DNA from: Chitinophaga silvatica
GTDB lineage: Bacteria > Bacteroidota > Bacteroidia > Chitinophagales > Chitinophagaceae
DNA: 64,000 nt
Assembly: GCF_003419895.1 (NCBI RefSeq)
Contig: NZ_QPMM01000011.1
Coordinates: forward strand, 248,001-312,000
Direction of reading: 5' to 3'
Part shown: piece after piece, positions 8,839-19,136 of the stretch
Numbering within the stretch: position 1 is the first letter of the stretch
How the letters are laid out: every line of letters begins with the position of its first letter
Notes under the pieces: model-generated
Database searches by the model: none
Told to the model about the DNA's origin: nothing
What the model saw: only the letters and a program-made list of their open reading frames with translations
Program-made: the position numbers and the translations under genes

Positions 8839-9777
8839 ATGAGTAAGAATAACGACCATCTCCATGAAGAATGGCAGGATTTTAATGAGGACGATGTGCC
8901 AAAGGGAATGGACTGGGATGAAAATTACCATTCTATCCGTCACTTGATCCATAAAGATCGCAAAAAGCAATTACGAATCAGATATGTGTCAATTGCTTTT
9001 GCCGGGATCTTCATAATTTCCTGTACATGGGCCTATTTCTTTGCTCCACCACCGGAGCAGCCGAAATTTGCCAGTGTGCCGGCAGTTAAGTTGCTCCGCA
9101 ATACTTCCGACACAATCAGCCGGTTTCGATTGGCCGACAGTACACTGGTTGCACTGTATCCTCATTCTATGCTCATATTTTCCACTGATTACAATCAGGT
9201 AAAGCGAGAGCTATACCTGGATGGAATAGGAGAATTCGACGTTCATAAGGATCATTCCCGACCTTTTATTGTATATGCCGATAATATCACTGTAAAGGCT
9301 ATAGGCACCAGATTCCTGGTTAAAAACGTAAAAGAGGAAGTCAGCGAATCTGTATTACTGGAAGAAGGAATTGTTCAGGTAACCGACAGGGTAGTGCAGC
9401 AATCCCCAAAATTGCTGGCGGTTAATGACCTGTTTATTTGGAACAGATCTGCTTCCACAATGGAAATCATCAATAAAAACAAAAATACAAAGCCGATGCT
9501 GGCGACAGCAAAAAAGGAAACTTTGGCCGAAGATCGAATGATCATGCGCCCTACCTGGTTTTCATTTGATAATGCTGCACTTCCGGTAATTCTCGATAGA
9601 TTGTCGGAGCTCTACGGTCAACCAATCAGATTTAAAAAGAGCGACCTGGCCAATCTTCATTTCATAGGAAAATTCGATAAAAACGATTCATTGGAGCACA
9701 TCATCCAGGTCATCACTTCCCTGAATGAATTAAAGTATAAAAAGAAAGACGACGGAACATACCTGATCTATAAATAA
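8839..9777 (+). CDS. FecR-family anti-sigma factor
   Basis: 312 residues. A cytoplasmic N-terminal tail contains the Trp-rich HEEWQDFNEDDVPKGMDWDE, followed by one transmembrane helix (about 48-68, YVSIAFAGIFIISCTWAYFF). The periplasmic FecR domain includes RLADSTLVALYPHSML, YLDGIGEFDVHKDHSRPFIVYADNITVKAIGT and the C-terminal DUF4974-like domain (FDNAALPVILDRLSELYGQPI to the end). It should bind the ECF sigma factor at the inner membrane and receive a signal from the receptor. The gene is 8 bases before susC. Confidence 0.92.
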   Translation: MSKNNDHLHEEWQDFNEDDVPKGMDWDENYHSIRHLIHKDRKKQLRIRYVSIAFAGIFIISCTWAYFFAPPPEQPKFASVPAVKLLRNTSDTISRFRLADSTLVALYPHSMLIFSTDYNQVKRELYLDGIGEFDVHKDHSRPFIVYADNITVKAIGTRFLVKNVKEEVSESVLLEEGIVQVTDRVVQQSPKLLAVNDLFIWNRSASTMEIINKNKNTKPMLATAKKETLAEDRMIMRPTWFSFDNAALPVILDRLSELYGQPIRFKKSDLANLHFIGKFDKNDSLEHIIQVITSLNELKYKKKDDGTYLIYK

Positions 9778-9785
9778 TCAACCAA

Positions 9786-12700
9786 ATGCCACGACTTATG
9801 TCATGTAATGTATTTCAGCGAATACGTTCGGTATCGCTATCTTCCAAAGGAAGGATCATATTGTATTGCTTATTGTTGATTTCAGCTATGGCTAACGGTC
9901 AGGCGACAGCCAGACTGAAAGGACTGGTACAGGACGATAATGGACGAGCTATTAATGGCGCCGTTGTTGTCGCAAAAAATGATAAGCTGCATTTCTCACA
10001 AGGAGTACAAACCGATACAACAGGTACCTTTTACTTCAACAATCTGCCAAACAACGGATTCATTTCCATTACAGTTTCTTTTACAGGGTATATACCGCAA
10101 TTATTTGATAACTACACTCTTTCCAAAGATGGTCTTACTACCATGTATGTAAAACTGATGAAAGATACTTTCAACCTGGGCGAGGTAGTTGTAGTAGGTT
10201 ATGGTACCCAACGCAAAAAAGATATCACCGGATCAATAGCGGTAGTATCTGCACATGCGCTGGAGAACAGACCCAATGTACAGTTTGGAGATGCCCTCGA
10301 AGGTAAGGCTGCCGGTGTACAAATTATTAAATCTTCCGGTTCTCCCGAATCAGGTTTCAGTATCAGAATTCGTGGTACTTCTTCTATCACATCGGGTAGC
10401 GAACCTTTATACCTGGTAGATGGTGTACCTACCCAAAGTATTTCAGAAATCAATCCGTCTGATATAGAAAGCTTCTCGATCCTTAAAGATGCTTCTGCAG
10501 CTGCAATTTATGGGGCTTCTGGTGCAAATGGTGTTGTGCTGATCACTACTAAAAGAGGTACTAATGGTAAAACAATTGTTTCTTTCGATTCCTATTATGG
10601 AATCTCCAATGTCAGGAAGAAAATACCAGTCCTCAACAGTACCCAATATGCTCAATTGATCCACGATATGGGAGAAAGCATCGATACTTCTGTCTTTGAT
10701 GCCAATACCAATTGGCAGGATGAACTGTTCAGAACCGGTACCAGTCAGAATCTGAACCTTTCTGTAAGAGGAGGAAATGCTAAATCAACTTTCTATTTAG
10801 CAGGTGGACTGGTAAAGCAGAATGGGGTAGTAATCTCCAATACAATGAACCGCGCCAACTTCAAAACAAACCTGGATCATAAGATCAGTAACATTTTCAA
10901 AGTAGGTACCAGCTTGTCTTATAATCGCTGGTATGATGTGGATGTTTCAGAAGGTGCCAATGGCGGTGCAAATAGTGTATTGCTGAATACCTTAACCGGC
11001 TCCCCTGTTATCAGGGTATATAATCCTGCAGGAACCAAATTTACTGTTGATCCTTTTTATCAGGATCTTGACAATCCCGTAGGTCTTGCTCGTGGTAACG
11101 ATCATTATTATACTAAAAACAGGTTTTTAGGTAACGTATACGCCGAAGCCAACATCACCCCAGACCTGAAAGCCAGAACTATGCTGGGATATGAAAATTA
11201 CACCGGAAAATACCAAAGCTTCGTTGATCCTTATAAAACCACCGAAGGAAGAAGTAAGAAAGGTATGGGCAACTATTCATCCGATGCTAATGAATACTGG
11301 ATGAGTGAAAATACACTGACCTATCAGAAACTCCTGGGCAAACATAATATCGGAGCAATGGCTGGTTTTATTGCCTCAAAAACAGTTGCAGATGCAGCAA
11401 GTATCAGTACCCGGAACTTCGCCAATGGAAATATCACTACTGTAAATGGAGGGTCTATTATTGATGCGGCCACTCAGGCAATTACCAAAATATCTACCAG
11501 TTCAGTAATCAGCCGGCTTACTTATGGCTACGACGATAGGTATTATTTCACCGGTAACTTCAGAGCTGATGGTTCTTCTGTATTTGGGCCTGCCAGTCGC
11601 TGGGGTTATTTCCCTGCTTTTTCTGTAGCCTGGAGAATTAGTAATGAGTCCTTTTTTAAGGAACAAATTCCTGCAATCAACGACCTTAAATTCAGATTTA
11701 GCTGGGGGGATGTGGGCAACAGCCAGATTCCAGCCTATTCTTATTTAGGTATTATTGCTGCTTCCGGTAGCTATGTATTCGGCAATCAGGTAACAGCCGG
11801 TTATACGCCTTCTACCCTTGGAAATGATGACCTGCACTGGGAAACAACCAGGCAAACGGATTTTGGTTTCGATATGTCACTATTAAACAACCGCCTTACA
11901 ATTGTTGCTGATTACTATAATAAAAAAACAATCGACCTGCTGTTACAAGCACCGATTCCTGGTAGTTCCGGATATACTACAGTGTTGAAAAATGTAGGCA
12001 GCCTGCAAAACAGAGGATTTGAATTTACCGCTTCTTCAAAAAATATAGTGGATCGTAAATTTACCTGGTCCACAGATTTCAACATCAGCTTAAACCGAAA
12101 TAAGGTTCTGAATGTAAATGATGGAATTATTTACGACGGAGCTATCAACAGTAAGGGAAATAGTATTATAGTTAAGGCTGGCTTGCCTCTTGGCTCATTC
12201 TTTGGCTATGTGGCGCAGGGCGTGGATCCTAAAACCGGTAACATGATTTATACAATTGCCGACAAGGATGAAGGACTACAAACCAGCGATATGGCGGTGA
12301 TAGGAAATGCCAATCCAAAATATTCATTCGGTATTACAAATGATTTCAAATATAATAACTGGAATTTCTCCTTCTTCATTCAAAGTGTTCAAGGTAACCA
12401 AATCCTGAATGCTACCAGAATCTATTCAGAAGGGATGTGGGCTTTAAGAAATCAGTCGGCTGCCGTACTTAACAGATGGAGAAATGAAGGAGAAATAACC
12501 AATGTACCTAAGCCTGATTATAATAATCCGGATGCTCCCTATAGTAACTACAATTCTCAGATTTCATCAAGGTTCGTGGAAGATGGTTCGTATATCCGGT
12601 TAAAATCCTTAACGCTTGGATATACATTAAAACTTAAGGCCACAAATCTGAAACTGTATTGTACAGGAGAAAATCTTTTGACCATTACAAAGTATTCAGG

Positions 12701-12815
12701 ATATGATCCCGAGGTTAGCGCTTTTGGCCATAATAGTAATACCGCTATAGGGGTTGACTTTGGTTCTTACCCTCAAACCCGCAGTTTCATTTTTGGATTG
12801 AATGCTACTTTCTGA
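9786..12815 (+). CDS. SusC/RagA-type TonB-dependent outer-membrane receptor 1
   Basis: 1009 residues. After the signal peptide (to about residue 40, ...ANGQ) comes a carboxypeptidase-regulatory-like domain (KGLVQDDNGRAINGAVVV, to about 128). The TonB-box/plug region follows (EVVVVGYGTQRKKDITGS ... LYLVDGVP ... IESFSILKDASAAAIYGASG), then the 22-stranded barrel ending in RSFIFGLNATF. It imports an oligosaccharide or peptide-like ligand with its SusD partner. No separate STN signalling domain precedes the regulatory domain, although the gene is next to fecR. Confidence 0.96.
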   Translation: MPRLMSCNVFQRIRSVSLSSKGRIILYCLLLISAMANGQATARLKGLVQDDNGRAINGAVVVAKNDKLHFSQGVQTDTTGTFYFNNLPNNGFISITVSFTGYIPQLFDNYTLSKDGLTTMYVKLMKDTFNLGEVVVVGYGTQRKKDITGSIAVVSAHALENRPNVQFGDALEGKAAGVQIIKSSGSPESGFSIRIRGTSSITSGSEPLYLVDGVPTQSISEINPSDIESFSILKDASAAAIYGASGANGVVLITTKRGTNGKTIVSFDSYYGISNVRKKIPVLNSTQYAQLIHDMGESIDTSVFDANTNWQDELFRTGTSQNLNLSVRGGNAKSTFYLAGGLVKQNGVVISNTMNRANFKTNLDHKISNIFKVGTSLSYNRWYDVDVSEGANGGANSVLLNTLTGSPVIRVYNPAGTKFTVDPFYQDLDNPVGLARGNDHYYTKNRFLGNVYAEANITPDLKARTMLGYENYTGKYQSFVDPYKTTEGRSKKGMGNYSSDANEYWMSENTLTYQKLLGKHNIGAMAGFIASKTVADAASISTRNFANGNITTVNGGSIIDAATQAITKISTSSVISRLTYGYDDRYYFTGNFRADGSSVFGPASRWGYFPAFSVAWRISNESFFKEQIPAINDLKFRFSWGDVGNSQIPAYSYLGIIAASGSYVFGNQVTAGYTPSTLGNDDLHWETTRQTDFGFDMSLLNNRLTIVADYYNKKTIDLLLQAPIPGSSGYTTVLKNVGSLQNRGFEFTASSKNIVDRKFTWSTDFNISLNRNKVLNVNDGIIYDGAINSKGNSIIVKAGLPLGSFFGYVAQGVDPKTGNMIYTIADKDEGLQTSDMAVIGNANPKYSFGITNDFKYNNWNFSFFIQSVQGNQILNATRIYSEGMWALRNQSAAVLNRWRNEGEITNVPKPDYNNPDAPYSNYNSQISSRFVEDGSYIRLKSLTLGYTLKLKATNLKLYCTGENLLTITKYSGYDPEVSAFGHNSNTAIGVDFGSYPQTRSFIFGLNATF

Positions 12816-12841
12816 GTTTTATGTTTCTAAATGTAATAACA

Positions 12842-14356
12842 ATGCTTAAAAATATATTAGTGATGCTGGCTTTTGGTTGGGTATTGACTGCCAGCAGTTG
12901 TAAGAAATTTCTGGACCAGACACCTGTTTCCTCCACCACTACCGGCAATGCCTATAAAACCGGTGATGATATAGAAGCGGCGTTGACGGGTGCTTATAAT
13001 TCCTTTATGTCTACCAACTTCTACCAATGGGAAATCTATGCACATACGGATGTGAGATCAGATAATGCCTATTGTGGTGGAAGCAATGACGTGGATTATT
13101 ATCAACTCGATATGAATAGTATTCCTAATACCAATGGTTCTGTTTACAGAGCATGGACGGAATTATATGCAGCAATTGCAAGAGCTAATTCTGTATTAGT
13201 AAATATTGATAATATTAAAGATGAATCACTGACAGATGTACGCCGGCAGCAAATTATTGGAGAAGCACTCTTTTTGCGATCTTTTCATTACTACCAACTT
13301 GTATCACTATGGGGAGGTGTTCCGCTTGAAAGATATTCCAACAGTGCAGCATCCAAAGACATAAACCTGCCCAGAGCAACTGCAGAACAAACCTATACAT
13401 TTATAGATTCCTGCCTGCAGGTCGCTGTAAGAAATCTGCCTGCCTCCTATGGCGCCGACAATGTAGATAAGGTTCGTGCAACGAAAGGAGCTGCCTATGC
13501 CTTATTGGCAAAGATCTGGGCACAACGCCCTGAAAAGAATTATACAAAAGTTAGCCTGTATTGTGATAGTGTATTGCTTCAGGGGTATTCATTGGTAACT
13601 AATTATACATACCTGTTCGATGGTAATCATAATTACAATACGGAGTCAATTATGGAAATCCCTTATATAGCAAATACTTCCGGAGTAGTGAATTGGGGTA
13701 CGGAAATGTTATATCCGACTCATGATAACGGACAGGTTCCAAATGATACCTGGCAGCGCTACTGTGTTCCTTCCCGTACCTTGGTTAATGCCTTTGAGAA
13801 GGCCGGAGATCTTGTTAGAAAGAATGCTTCTGTGAGTTTTGAATCTGCACCTTGGTCAGACGATTACTGGAATCCTTGTGGCGCAAGCGACATAGCAGTT
13901 CCATTTGCTTTTAAAGCCCATAATCCAAGTAACTGGAGTGGGGGAGACCACACTTATTTACTCAGATTGGCAGATATTCTCCTGCTAAAGGCAGAAGCAT
14001 TAGCTATGCTGGGCGACTTGGAGCATTCTGCTTCCTACGTAAATGATGTAAGAAGCCGGGTTAATCTCCCGGATATTTCAGGGGATTCGAAGTTGGATAT
14101 GTTGACTAAAATATTAAATGAAAGACAGTTGGAACTTGCATTTGAATGGCAACGTTGGAATGATCTGATAAGATACAATGTTGCAGTAAGTACAATGAAT
14201 GGACTTAATGAAACATATTATATCTGTAATGATGATGGATCGATGAAGAAAGGAGGGGCAATAAACTATAATTTCAATGATAACAAAACTCTATTGCCAA
14301 TTCCATTAACAGAATTACAGGCAAACCCTAATCTTACTCAGAATAAAGGATATTAA
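12842..14356 (+). CDS. SusD/RagB-type surface nutrient-binding lipoprotein 1
   Basis: 504 residues from the ATG at 12842. An upstream in-frame ATG at 12821 was not used because the lipoprotein leader MLKNILVMLAFGWVLTASSC fits best from 12842; the lipid-bearing Cys follows TASS. It has the SusD features FLDQTPVSSTT, helical TPR-like pairs with EALFLRSFHYYQLVSLWGGVPL, and the C-terminal ILNERQLELAFEWQRWNDLIRY. It caps the SusC barrel. A strong terminator follows at 14377. Confidence 0.95.
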   Translation: MLKNILVMLAFGWVLTASSCKKFLDQTPVSSTTTGNAYKTGDDIEAALTGAYNSFMSTNFYQWEIYAHTDVRSDNAYCGGSNDVDYYQLDMNSIPNTNGSVYRAWTELYAAIARANSVLVNIDNIKDESLTDVRRQQIIGEALFLRSFHYYQLVSLWGGVPLERYSNSAASKDINLPRATAEQTYTFIDSCLQVAVRNLPASYGADNVDKVRATKGAAYALLAKIWAQRPEKNYTKVSLYCDSVLLQGYSLVTNYTYLFDGNHNYNTESIMEIPYIANTSGVVNWGTEMLYPTHDNGQVPNDTWQRYCVPSRTLVNAFEKAGDLVRKNASVSFESAPWSDDYWNPCGASDIAVPFAFKAHNPSNWSGGDHTYLLRLADILLLKAEALAMLGDLEHSASYVNDVRSRVNLPDISGDSKLDMLTKILNERQLELAFEWQRWNDLIRYNVAVSTMNGLNETYYICNDDGSMKKGGAINYNFNDNKTLLPIPLTELQANPNLTQNKGY

Positions 14357-14376
14357 AGTAAGCCAGGATATCTCGC

Positions 14377-14420
14377 AAAAGGACAAATCATTTTAAAAAG
14401 ATTTGTCCTTTTACTTTTTT
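14377..14420 (+). terminator. Rho-independent terminator after SusCD locus 1
   Basis: 13-bp perfect stem AAAAGGACAAATC / GATTTGTCCTTTT with a 10-base loop, followed by ACTTTTTT. It lies 20 bases after the susD stop and closes the sigma/fecR/susC/susD unit. Confidence 0.88.
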
Positions 14421-14566
14421 TATTCAATTTGTCTAGTTTAAATTGAACATCTTGTTAAATTTGAATTTTAGTTGATTAAACCTGATATTTATATCTTAGG
14501 TAATGAGCATTTTCTACAACTGGAATTAATTTTCACAAAATTTTTAAGAAAAACTATACCTGTATT

Positions 14567-15265
14567 ATGGCAAAAGAAGAACTTCTTACTTTTAAAAGAT
14601 TCCAGACTCAGGAACAAGCAGCCGATGTCATTTCTTTGTTACAGGAGCATAATATTCCGGTAAAATACGAAGAAGAAGTAGTACTAATGGATAGAGTGTT
14701 TGTGGGGCAGAACTACGACCAGAAGCACCTTGTTAAAATTCCTGCCAGTTATTTTTCTAAAGCGGATACACTACTGAAAAGCCTGACTACTGTGTCATTA
14801 GATGATGTAGAGCCAGACTATTATTTACTTTCTTTTTCTACTGAAGAATTAAAAGAAGTAATTATTAAAAAAGATGAATGGGGAGATTATGATTATGCAT
14901 TGGCATTGAAGCTCCTCGAAAAACAAGGTATTTCGTATACCGCTGAGCAATTAGAAACACTTGGAAGTAGCCGGCTTGAAACTATTTCCAAACCTAAAGA
15001 CATCCCGGGTATTTTGATGTTGGTTGGATTCTTTGCTCCATTACTAATATTTGTACCTGCTTTTTTTGGAGGCTATTTATCGTTCCTGGGATTTTTTATT
15101 GGCGGATTTGTATGCCTCACTAAGAAGACATTACCCGATGGGTCTCGAACATATTCATTTTCCAAAAGTAGCAGAACATTAGGCTTACTGATGATTGCCT
15201 TCAATGTAGTATTCAGTGCTATCTGCTGGTATTATTTCATTGAGTTTATGGAGCGCCACCAATAG
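14567..15265 (+). CDS. Membrane protein with N-terminal DUF2007-like domain
   Basis: 232 residues. The first ~70 (LLTFKRFQTQEQAADVISLL ... VKIPASYFSKADTLL) resemble the DUF2007 putative signal-transducing fold, and a related second soluble stretch runs to about 140. Three hydrophobic segments then follow (GILMLVGFFAPLLIFVPAFF, YLSFLGFFIGGFVCL and LGLLMIAFNVVFSAICWYYF). The function is unknown. It is upstream of, and in line with, the AraC gene at 15309 (43 bases apart), so co-transcription is possible. Confidence 0.7.
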   Translation: MAKEELLTFKRFQTQEQAADVISLLQEHNIPVKYEEEVVLMDRVFVGQNYDQKHLVKIPASYFSKADTLLKSLTTVSLDDVEPDYYLLSFSTEELKEVIIKKDEWGDYDYALALKLLEKQGISYTAEQLETLGSSRLETISKPKDIPGILMLVGFFAPLLIFVPAFFGGYLSFLGFFIGGFVCLTKKTLPDGSRTYSFSKSSRTLGLLMIAFNVVFSAICWYYFIEFMERHQ

Positions 15266-15308
15266 TAACCCAAATGTATTATACCTAGAAATATCCTACC
15301 TTTCCGTA

Positions 15309-16127
15309 ATGCTACATCAAGAATTTAAACCTCCTGAAGAGCTTAAGGATACAATAAGGTGCTTTTGGTATAACCATGAAGATTTCGGTGAACAACAATC
15401 AGCGTTTGAAATATTACCTGATGGTTATGCCGAAATTATTTTTTATTTCGGTGGTCCATGTAGCATTTACAGCGATGGAGTAATGCAGTCATTACCCTCC
15501 CCGTTTATTATGGGGCTGCTTAATAAACCAGTTCATTTATTCGCACAAAATAAGTTGGAAATTATTGCTATCAGGTGCTTTCCATGGACCGTTTTCGAGG
15601 TACTCGGATTGCCGGCAGGGAAAGCTGGCGTGAATACATTCGAACATCCGGTTTCAAAACTGCAACCCATTTTGGCAGCTAAAGTTCAGGCTGGTAAAAT
15701 CGATGATGCAATTGAAATAGTAAAGCAATATTTTCTGGATGCCCGATCACATCTGGCACAGAATGGTTTGCTAAATAAAGCCGGAATTGCAATGAGGAAA
15801 GCTAAAGGTAACCTTTCTGTAAGTCAGGTGGCGGCATCAGCCCACGCAACAGTACGCACATTGGAAAGGAAATTCAAACAATCCTCTGGGCATACAGTAA
15901 AGGATGTATCTGGTTTGATGCGTTTTGAACAAGTAAGGAATCAATTATGGATGAACCCCGATGTTAACCTTGCTGGTCTGGCACATGATATGGGGTATAC
16001 AGACCAGGCCCACCTTAGTAAAGAATTTAAACGCTATAGCGGAACTACTCCTGCCGCATTTGCGCGGAAAGCAAGGAAAGAAAAACGTGTAATAACCGGC
16101 GATTTTGTCGCGTTTCTACAATCCTGA
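15309..16127 (+). CDS. AraC-family regulator
   Basis: 272 residues from the ATG at 15309 (MLHQEFKPPEELKDTIRCFW). The frame is open back to 15216, but that would overlap the previous gene and add an unlikely extension. The N-terminal half has the pattern of the DUF6597-type sensor (FEILPDGYAEIIFYFGG, HLFAQNKLEIIAIRCFPW). The C-terminal AraC helix-turn-helix pair includes RTLERKFKQSSGHTVKDVSG and LAHDMGYTDQAHLSKEFKRY. It lies 27 bases before the FAD monooxygenase gene and probably controls it. Confidence 0.9.
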   Translation: MLHQEFKPPEELKDTIRCFWYNHEDFGEQQSAFEILPDGYAEIIFYFGGPCSIYSDGVMQSLPSPFIMGLLNKPVHLFAQNKLEIIAIRCFPWTVFEVLGLPAGKAGVNTFEHPVSKLQPILAAKVQAGKIDDAIEIVKQYFLDARSHLAQNGLLNKAGIAMRKAKGNLSVSQVAASAHATVRTLERKFKQSSGHTVKDVSGLMRFEQVRNQLWMNPDVNLAGLAHDMGYTDQAHLSKEFKRYSGTTPAAFARKARKEKRVITGDFVAFLQS

Positions 16128-16154
16128 CCTAAATAGATTTCAGAATTTTGTCGG

Positions 16155-17693
16155 ATGAAAATTATAGAAGAAAGCATGGAAACTCCTCAAAATTATGATG
16201 TAATTATCTCCGGTGCCGGGCCGGTAGGCTTATTTCTGGCGTGTGAACTAGCCCTGGCTAAATGTACTGTTCTGATCCTTGAAAAAGCAGAAACTCCTTA
16301 TTCCCCCCTTAAAAAACTACCTTTTGGGATGCGCGGAATCTCCGCACCTACTGTAGAGGCTTTATACCGCCGTGGCTTGCTGGATGAACTGGAAATACAT
16401 AAACGTATTAAAGAACCTCATCAGAAGGCACAGGAACCAGTCGTGCGTCGCCAGGTCGGCCATTTTGCGGGTATACCGTTTTACTCCAGTGATATAGATT
16501 ATTCACAGTGGCCATATCGACTGCCAGGCTCAACAGCTACCCAATTAATGACAGAAATGGAGGAACTGGAAACAGTGCTGGCCCGCAGGGCTATTACGCT
16601 GGGGGTAACAATCAAACGTGGTTTTGAGGTCACTAATCTGAACCAATCGGCCGAAGAAATTATTGTTATAGCAAAAGAGCAAACTTTTACGGGTAAATGG
16701 CTAGTAGGATGCGATGGAAGTCGAAGTATCGTTCGTAAGCTAGGGGGTTTTGATTTCGTGGGTACGGAACCGGAGTTTACAGGTTACACCGCCCAGGTTG
16801 ACCTTGCCGATCCCGAAAAACTGAAATTGGGCAGGAATGTCACTGCTACCGGTATGTATTTACTCTCCCAGAAGGATTACCTGATCCTTCAGGATTTTGA
16901 TTATGGTTCATTTCATAATTCCAGAAAGCCAATTACTCTGGATCACTTACAAGGGGTATTACGTCGGATTTCGGGTACCGATGTAACTATTAATGCCTTG
17001 TACACTTCCACTACCTGGACCGACAGATCCAGGCAGTCATCTACTTATCGTAATGGCCGTATTTTGTTGGCAGGTGATGCTGCGCATATTCATTCTCCGT
17101 TAGGTGGTCAGGGATTAAATCTTGGGCTGGGGGATGCCATGAATCTGGGTTGGAAATTAGCAGCTACCATAAAGAATAGCGCATCTGAAAGTTTGTTGGA
17201 TAGTTATCAGACCGAACGCCACCCGGTTGGTGAAAAGGTATTGGATTGGTCGAGAGCCCAGGTAGCTGTTATGAAACCTGAACCTGCTGCCAGGGCTTTA
17301 AATGCGATTATTCAGGATCTAATGAAAACTCGTGATGGCGCTACCTATTTTGCAGGAAGAGTCTGGGGTCTTCTCACTCGTTATAATCTGGGAGATGATC
17401 ACCCTTTGGTTGGTTCCGGTATACCAAACTTTGAATTTGAGGATGGTAAACTAGTTGGCCAGCTAATGCAGGATGGTAAAGCAATGTTGCTCGATTTTGA
17501 GATGAATGATTCTCTTAAAAATATAATGAGTAAGTACGAAGACCATATCAGCTATATTTCTGGTAAGGTGAAAAACCAATTGGGTGTTAGTGTTATGCTG
17601 GTGCGCCCCGATGGCATTGTAGCCTGGGTAGCAGATAATAATCCCGATGTTATGGAATTACAGAAAGCTATCTCCCGCTGGTTTGCTATTTAA
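16155..17693 (+). CDS. FAD-dependent aromatic monooxygenase (PheA/TfdB type)
   Basis: 512 residues. The FAD Rossmann motif SGAGPVGLFLACELA is near residue 20, the DG motif WLVGCDGSRSIVRK near 185, and the second FAD motif GDAAHIHSPLGGQGLNLG near 307. A C-terminal thioredoxin-like tail (VSVMLVRPDGIVAWVA) is typical of phenol-hydroxylase-like enzymes that modify aromatic metabolites or antibiotics. Translation may start at Met8 (16176). It forms an AraC/monooxygenase pair and converges on the next gene with a 4-base overlap. Confidence 0.88.
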   Translation: MKIIEESMETPQNYDVIISGAGPVGLFLACELALAKCTVLILEKAETPYSPLKKLPFGMRGISAPTVEALYRRGLLDELEIHKRIKEPHQKAQEPVVRRQVGHFAGIPFYSSDIDYSQWPYRLPGSTATQLMTEMEELETVLARRAITLGVTIKRGFEVTNLNQSAEEIIVIAKEQTFTGKWLVGCDGSRSIVRKLGGFDFVGTEPEFTGYTAQVDLADPEKLKLGRNVTATGMYLLSQKDYLILQDFDYGSFHNSRKPITLDHLQGVLRRISGTDVTINALYTSTTWTDRSRQSSTYRNGRILLAGDAAHIHSPLGGQGLNLGLGDAMNLGWKLAATIKNSASESLLDSYQTERHPVGEKVLDWSRAQVAVMKPEPAARALNAIIQDLMKTRDGATYFAGRVWGLLTRYNLGDDHPLVGSGIPNFEFEDGKLVGQLMQDGKAMLLDFEMNDSLKNIMSKYEDHISYISGKVKNQLGVSVMLVRPDGIVAWVADNNPDVMELQKAISRWFAI

Positions 17694-18571
17694 TTATTCA
17701 AAATCCATTGCAAACCTTTTACAAAAGAGGGTAGAGGAGTATCCATATGATCGAGATTGGAATAAACAGTTCCCTTAAATTCAATATAGTCTTTTGATTT
17801 GAATGTTGTTGAGAGTGCTGCAAGTACTTTGTCTATTGGTTGGATTGTTGAATCCTGCTTACTTTCATTGTCTTCAAGCCCACCAAATGTAGTATATACT
17901 TTAACTTTAGTACTGTCTGTTTTGGTGGGTTGTTCAAATTCATGCAAAAGAAAATAATGATTATAATGAATAGAAGGACTTGCAGCAATATATCCATTAA
18001 ATTGATTTTCTTTTGATTGTATTTGCTGTTGAAGGGAATAAAGAGTGAAATATCCTCCTAATGAATGCCCCATTAAGATCCGCTTTTGTTTATCTACCTT
18101 ATATGTTGTATCGATCACAGGTACCAGCTCCTGCCTGATAAATGCAAGAAATTTATCTGCACCACCACTAATACTCATCTCATATTCGGGTAGGCCCACC
18201 GGATATGTATAATCTCTGTTTCTTAATGAATCCATGGTTGGGAAATCCTTATATCCAATACCTATAAGTATGGCAGATGGAAGTAACCCCACTTCACTGT
18301 ACTTTTTTAAAATAGTAGAATAAACATCAAAATATAAATTAGCATCTAAAATATAAATTACAGGATATTTTTGATGTGGGTTATAATCGGCTGGTAAACT
18401 TGTGAAAATTGAAAAACTATCATTAACCGATTTTGAATATAGATTGATGATAGATGCTGTACTATTCTGCTTTTCAGAATCCATGTTTTTAGCAGATTTC
18501 TGAGTACAGCTAATAAGAATTACAGAGAAAATAAATGCAAAATATTTTAACATCTGAATAATTATTTTCAA
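17690..18571 (-). CDS. Lipoprotein esterase of the Fes/IroE family
   Basis: 293 residues with a lipoprotein leader (MLKYFAFIFSVILISC, lipid Cys22). The alpha/beta-hydrolase fold shows the nucleophile motif MGHSLGGYF with Ser170, an acidic candidate in GGLEDNES and a His in LDHMDTPL. YPVIYILDANLYFDVYSTI matches the putative-esterase (Fes/IroE-like) family, which cleaves siderophore or carbohydrate esters. The substrate is unknown and no siderophore genes are nearby. Met7 (18553) is an alternative start. Confidence 0.82.
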   Translation of the reverse strand: MKIIIQMLKYFAFIFSVILISCTQKSAKNMDSEKQNSTASIINLYSKSVNDSFSIFTSLPADYNPHQKYPVIYILDANLYFDVYSTILKKYSEVGLLPSAILIGIGYKDFPTMDSLRNRDYTYPVGLPEYEMSISGGADKFLAFIRQELVPVIDTTYKVDKQKRILMGHSLGGYFTLYSLQQQIQSKENQFNGYIAASPSIHYNHYFLLHEFEQPTKTDSTKVKVYTTFGGLEDNESKQDSTIQPIDKVLAALSTTFKSKDYIEFKGTVYSNLDHMDTPLPSFVKGLQWILNN

Positions 18572-18742
18572 TTAATTTATCTAAAATTCAGGCTAAGAAA
18601 AAGTTAAAATGACAAAGTCTCACTATTACGGCTACCTTGTTATTGGAAGAGGTACTCATAATAAAGCTATTAGGAGATAAGTAAAGAGTATTTGTATATA
18701 GATGATAAAATAATTTAGAAGTTAAGTTATCCTGATTATGAA

Positions 18743-19018
18743 ATGACTAAAGAAGAAAGACTAAAATTATCCAGGGAACCCATAATCTGGACAGGTGATC
18801 TACTGGATGATTGTACCGCTGAATGGGCCGGATTGATGCTAAGGGCTGAGTGGATGGATGAGGAATATTGGTGGTGGGCTGTATATGACATGGTAAATAA
18901 TGAAGAAACTGTAGATAGCTCAAATGAATATGAATCCATATTTATTGGAGCAGCAGCAGCCAGAGCAAAAGCCGAATCAGTTGCAGGAGCCTATTTAGCG
19001 AAAATATTAACTACCTGA
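18743..19018 (+). CDS. Small acidic hypothetical protein
   Basis: 91 residues, unrecognised. It is acidic and rich in Trp (EYWWWAVYDMV) with an Ala-rich C-terminal helix (GAAAARAKAESVAGAYLAKIL). There is no signal peptide or membrane segment. It lies alone between a divergent esterase gene and the aldo-keto reductase gene. Coding is supported by a clean start and amphipathic pattern rather than by family recognition. Confidence 0.55.
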   Translation: MTKEERLKLSREPIIWTGDLLDDCTAEWAGLMLRAEWMDEEYWWWAVYDMVNNEETVDSSNEYESIFIGAAAARAKAESVAGAYLAKILTT

Positions 19019-19136
19019 TCAAATCGCTGGATAATATATCCTTGAGCTATACAGACAAGTAAATTGAGCCATTGGAGAAAATAATTTAATGGAACAAGCC
19101 TGATCTTTGTGTTGTTAATTATTAAAAATTTCAGCA